Assembly: GCF_001984035.1 (NCBI RefSeq)
Contig: NZ_CP019449.1
Coordinates: 3,162,001-3,226,000 of the forward strand
DNA length: 64,000 bases
Source of the DNA: Sphingopyxis sp. QXT-31
GTDB lineage: Bacteria > Pseudomonadota > Alphaproteobacteria > Sphingomonadales > Sphingomonadaceae
Direction: 5' to 3'
Shown here piece by piece: positions 62,716 through 64,000 of this stretch. A program made the position numbers and the translations under genes. A model generated the notes under the pieces. The model did no database searches, was not told the DNA's origin, and saw only the letters and a list, made by a program, of their open reading frames with translations. Each line of letters begins with the position of its first letter. Within the stretch, counting starts at the first letter, position 1.

Positions 62716-63406
62716 CGCACGCCTCCAGTTCGAGGGAAAAAGGCGGCCCGCCGCGCTGGCGGACAAGCTCGACCGACCAGCGCCCGCGCCCGACGCCGGG
62801 CATCGTAAGCGGCGACGAGGCAAGGCTCCCGATCCGCCAGCGCGTGCAGGCCAGCGAGAGATCGGTGAGCGGGCATTGGCCGTAACGCCGGTAGCGGCGA
62901 TAGAGCAGCATCGGCGTCTTGCCTTCGGAGGCCGCGAGCTGCAGCCGGCGCGTCGCGGTCTGGTCGGCCGCCTTCACTTCGGCCACCACGCAGGCGAGTG
63001 CCCCGTCGCGAAGCGCGTCCTCGCACATCGCAAGCAGTTCCTTGTCGGTCTTCCCCTGCGCATAAAGCACCCGCTCAGGCCCGAGCCCGGCCTGTTCAAG
63101 CCCGGGGGCATAAAGATCGAAGCGGGTCAGCGCCCAGAGCGCCGACAGGCCCGGCGCCGCGAAGCGCGCGGCGATCCCGGCAGCAAACAAGGTCGCCGCC
63201 GCGTCGTCGCTCCAGCTCGCAGAGGCGGCCGCAACCTCATGGAGGCCCGCGCCATCGAGCCCGCCGCCGCTGAGAAGATGGTCGAGCGGGCCAACGCCGA
63301 ACGGCAGCACCGGCCCGCGTACTGACTGGGCGCGCGCCACCGCCTCGCGAAGCGATTGAAGCTCCTCGGCGCTTGGCCGGGGCTGCGTGAAAGGCGGTGC
63401 GGTCAT
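62624..63406 (-). CDS. imuA: ImuA, RecA/SulA-like mutasome protein
   Basis: 260 residues. Segments LPFGVGPLDHLLSGGGLDGAGLHEV and RLQLAASEGKTPMLLYRR match ImuA; the P-loop is degenerate. First gene of imuA-imuB-dnaE2. A LexA box is centred about 26 bp upstream of the start codon. It helps assemble the mutasome and may interact with RecA. Confidence 0.94.
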   Translation of the reverse strand: MTAPPFTQPRPSAEELQSLREAVARAQSVRGPVLPFGVGPLDHLLSGGGLDGAGLHEVAAASASWSDDAAATLFAAGIAARFAAPGLSALWALTRFDLYAPGLEQAGLGPERVLYAQGKTDKELLAMCEDALRDGALACVVAEVKAADQTATRRLQLAASEGKTPMLLYRRYRRYGQCPLTDLSLACTRWRIGSLASSPLTMPGVGRGRWSVELVRQRGGPPFSLELEACDDQGRLALPAATRDRAIAAGGVDLALGHAA

Positions 63407-63424
63407 ATCCGGTTCGACTCAAAT

Positions 63425-63439
63425 GTTCCCTATATGTTC
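63425..63439 (-). promoter_or_regulatory. LexA (SOS) box of the imuA-imuB-dnaE2 operon
   Basis: GTTC-cctatat-GTTC is a perfect alphaproteobacterial LexA site (GTTC-N7-GTTC). On the coding strand of imuA it lies just downstream of a possible -35 TTGACG (63457-63462), so the box covers the -10 region and LexA would block the promoter. The site is 18 bp from the imuA ATG. Confidence 0.9.
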
Positions 63440-63536
63440 TACCCTGTCGGAACGGACGTCAAGCGACCTGCGGCGGCCCACTGTGGATCATTCAGTGACG
63501 CGACACCTTCGCCGCTATAATCGGGCGGATAAATTC

Positions 63537-64000
63537 ATGCCGATCACCACCGATCTTCCCTGGAACGAACTCGCGATCTACGCCGTCGGCGCCGCGCTGA
63601 TTCTCGTCATCCTGTTCAAGATTCCCTATGTCGGCCGCGTCCTTCGCGCGCTTTTCTCCTTTGCGCTCCTCGCCTTCGGCATTTTCCTCGTGCTTCAGCA
63701 GGCGCCCTTCGATCCCAATCTGTCGCGAATCACCGCTAACCTCGGTCTCGACACGCAGGAGGTCGTCGGCAACGAGGTCCGCATTCCGATGAGCCGCGAC
63801 GGGCATTTCTGGGCCGAGGTCGAACTCAATGGCACAAAGCGGCGAATGCTGGTCGACAGCGGCGCCACGGTCACCGCGCTGTCCGAGGCGACCGCTGCGG
63901 CCGGGGGCGTTAAGGCCGATGCGACGCTCGTGCCTCTGCTCATGAAAACCGCGAACGGCACCGTGCGCGCCGACGCGGGCACCGTCGACCGGCTCCGAAT
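63537..64000 (+). CDS. Retropepsin-like clan AA aspartic protease, 3' end missing
   Basis: ATG 63537 opens a frame that runs off the window; 154 residues are visible. Two N-terminal hydrophobic helices (AIYAVGAALILVILF and a second ending AFGIFLVLQ) are followed by a pepsin-like half with the active-site motif MLVDSGATVTALSE. This matches the TIGR02281 family of membrane-anchored retropepsin-like proteases found in Alphaproteobacteria. Substrate unknown. Divergent from imuA. Confidence 0.9.
   Translation, partial: MPITTDLPWNELAIYAVGAALILVILFKIPYVGRVLRALFSFALLAFGIFLVLQQAPFDPNLSRITANLGLDTQEVVGNEVRIPMSRDGHFWAEVELNGTKRRMLVDSGATVTALSEATAAAGGVKADATLVPLLMKTANGTVRADAGTVDRLR

Overview
The window looks like a chromosomal or large-plasmid segment of a sphingomonad (Sphingomonadales, Alphaproteobacteria; Sphingopyxis, Sphingobium or Novosphingobium type). 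Evidence: high GC with strong G/C third positions, a TonB-dependent receptor paired with an FG-GAP/ASPIC protein, an imuA-imuB-dnaE2 cassette under an alphaproteobacterial LexA box (GTTC-N7-GTTC), and a trb-type conjugation module arranged as in sphingomonad and rhizobial integrative elements. No rRNA, tRNA, CRISPR array, integrase or intact insertion sequence was seen.

Layout. (1) 1-3585: 3' part of a TonB receptor and a seven-repeat FG-GAP/ASPIC protein. (2) 3841-19029, all minus strand: a metal and envelope-stress cluster. In transcription order it holds a small secreted Cys/His protein, czcC-czcB-czcA, a DUF190 protein, an SRPBCC protein, a His-rich Zn/Cd-type P1B ATPase, an HAE1-type RND pump, a second SRPBCC protein, DsbB and DsbA-like proteins, and a small secreted His/Arg/Tyr-rich protein. 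(3) 19445-25975, plus strand: a second, divergent metal operon behind a MerR-type operator: DUF3703, a small His-rich secreted protein, czcC-czcB-czcA and a clear intrinsic terminator. (4) 26092-29820: a CDF transporter, a MerR regulator, and a divergent second CDF plus a cytochrome c-FTR1 permease, reminiscent of lead-resistance (pbr-like) loci. (5) 29954-33100: arsR-arsC(LMW-PTP type)-arsC(glutaredoxin type)-acr3-arsH. (6) 33128-53174: a mating-pair and mobilisation module (trbB-C-D-E-J-K-L-F-G-I plus DUF2274, a LuxR-type regulator, a RadC-wHTH fusion, CopG, TraG/VirD4, relaxase, lytic transglycosylase, DUF736, TraF peptidase, DUF2840, an AlpA-like HTH, DUF2285, DUF6499, DUF736). (7) 53497-57657: accessory genes including hipBA, a third DUF736 protein, a DUF7662-like ORF and a decayed S1/P1 nuclease. 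(8) 57704-63406: imuA-imuB-dnaE2 mutasome, then the start of a retropepsin-like membrane protease.

How it fits together: czc RND systems export divalent cations from the periplasm, P1B and CDF transporters export from the cytoplasm, MerR and ArsR proteins gate expression, and the Dsb and small His-rich proteins probably serve the metal-stressed envelope. The ars operon reduces and exports arsenic. The metal genes lie next to a conjugation module, so this is probably part of an ICE or plasmid carrying metal resistance. Its integrase, ends and repA/parA genes are not visible here.

I found no clearly new system. The most unusual points are a dsbB reading frame with no usable start for its first helix, a probable frameshift between DUF6499 and DUF2285, a gutted S1/P1 nuclease, the missing repA/parA block, a membrane-anchored LuxR protein divergent from trb, a RadC-winged-helix fusion, and two SRPBCC genes bracketing the ATPase and an orphan RND pump.
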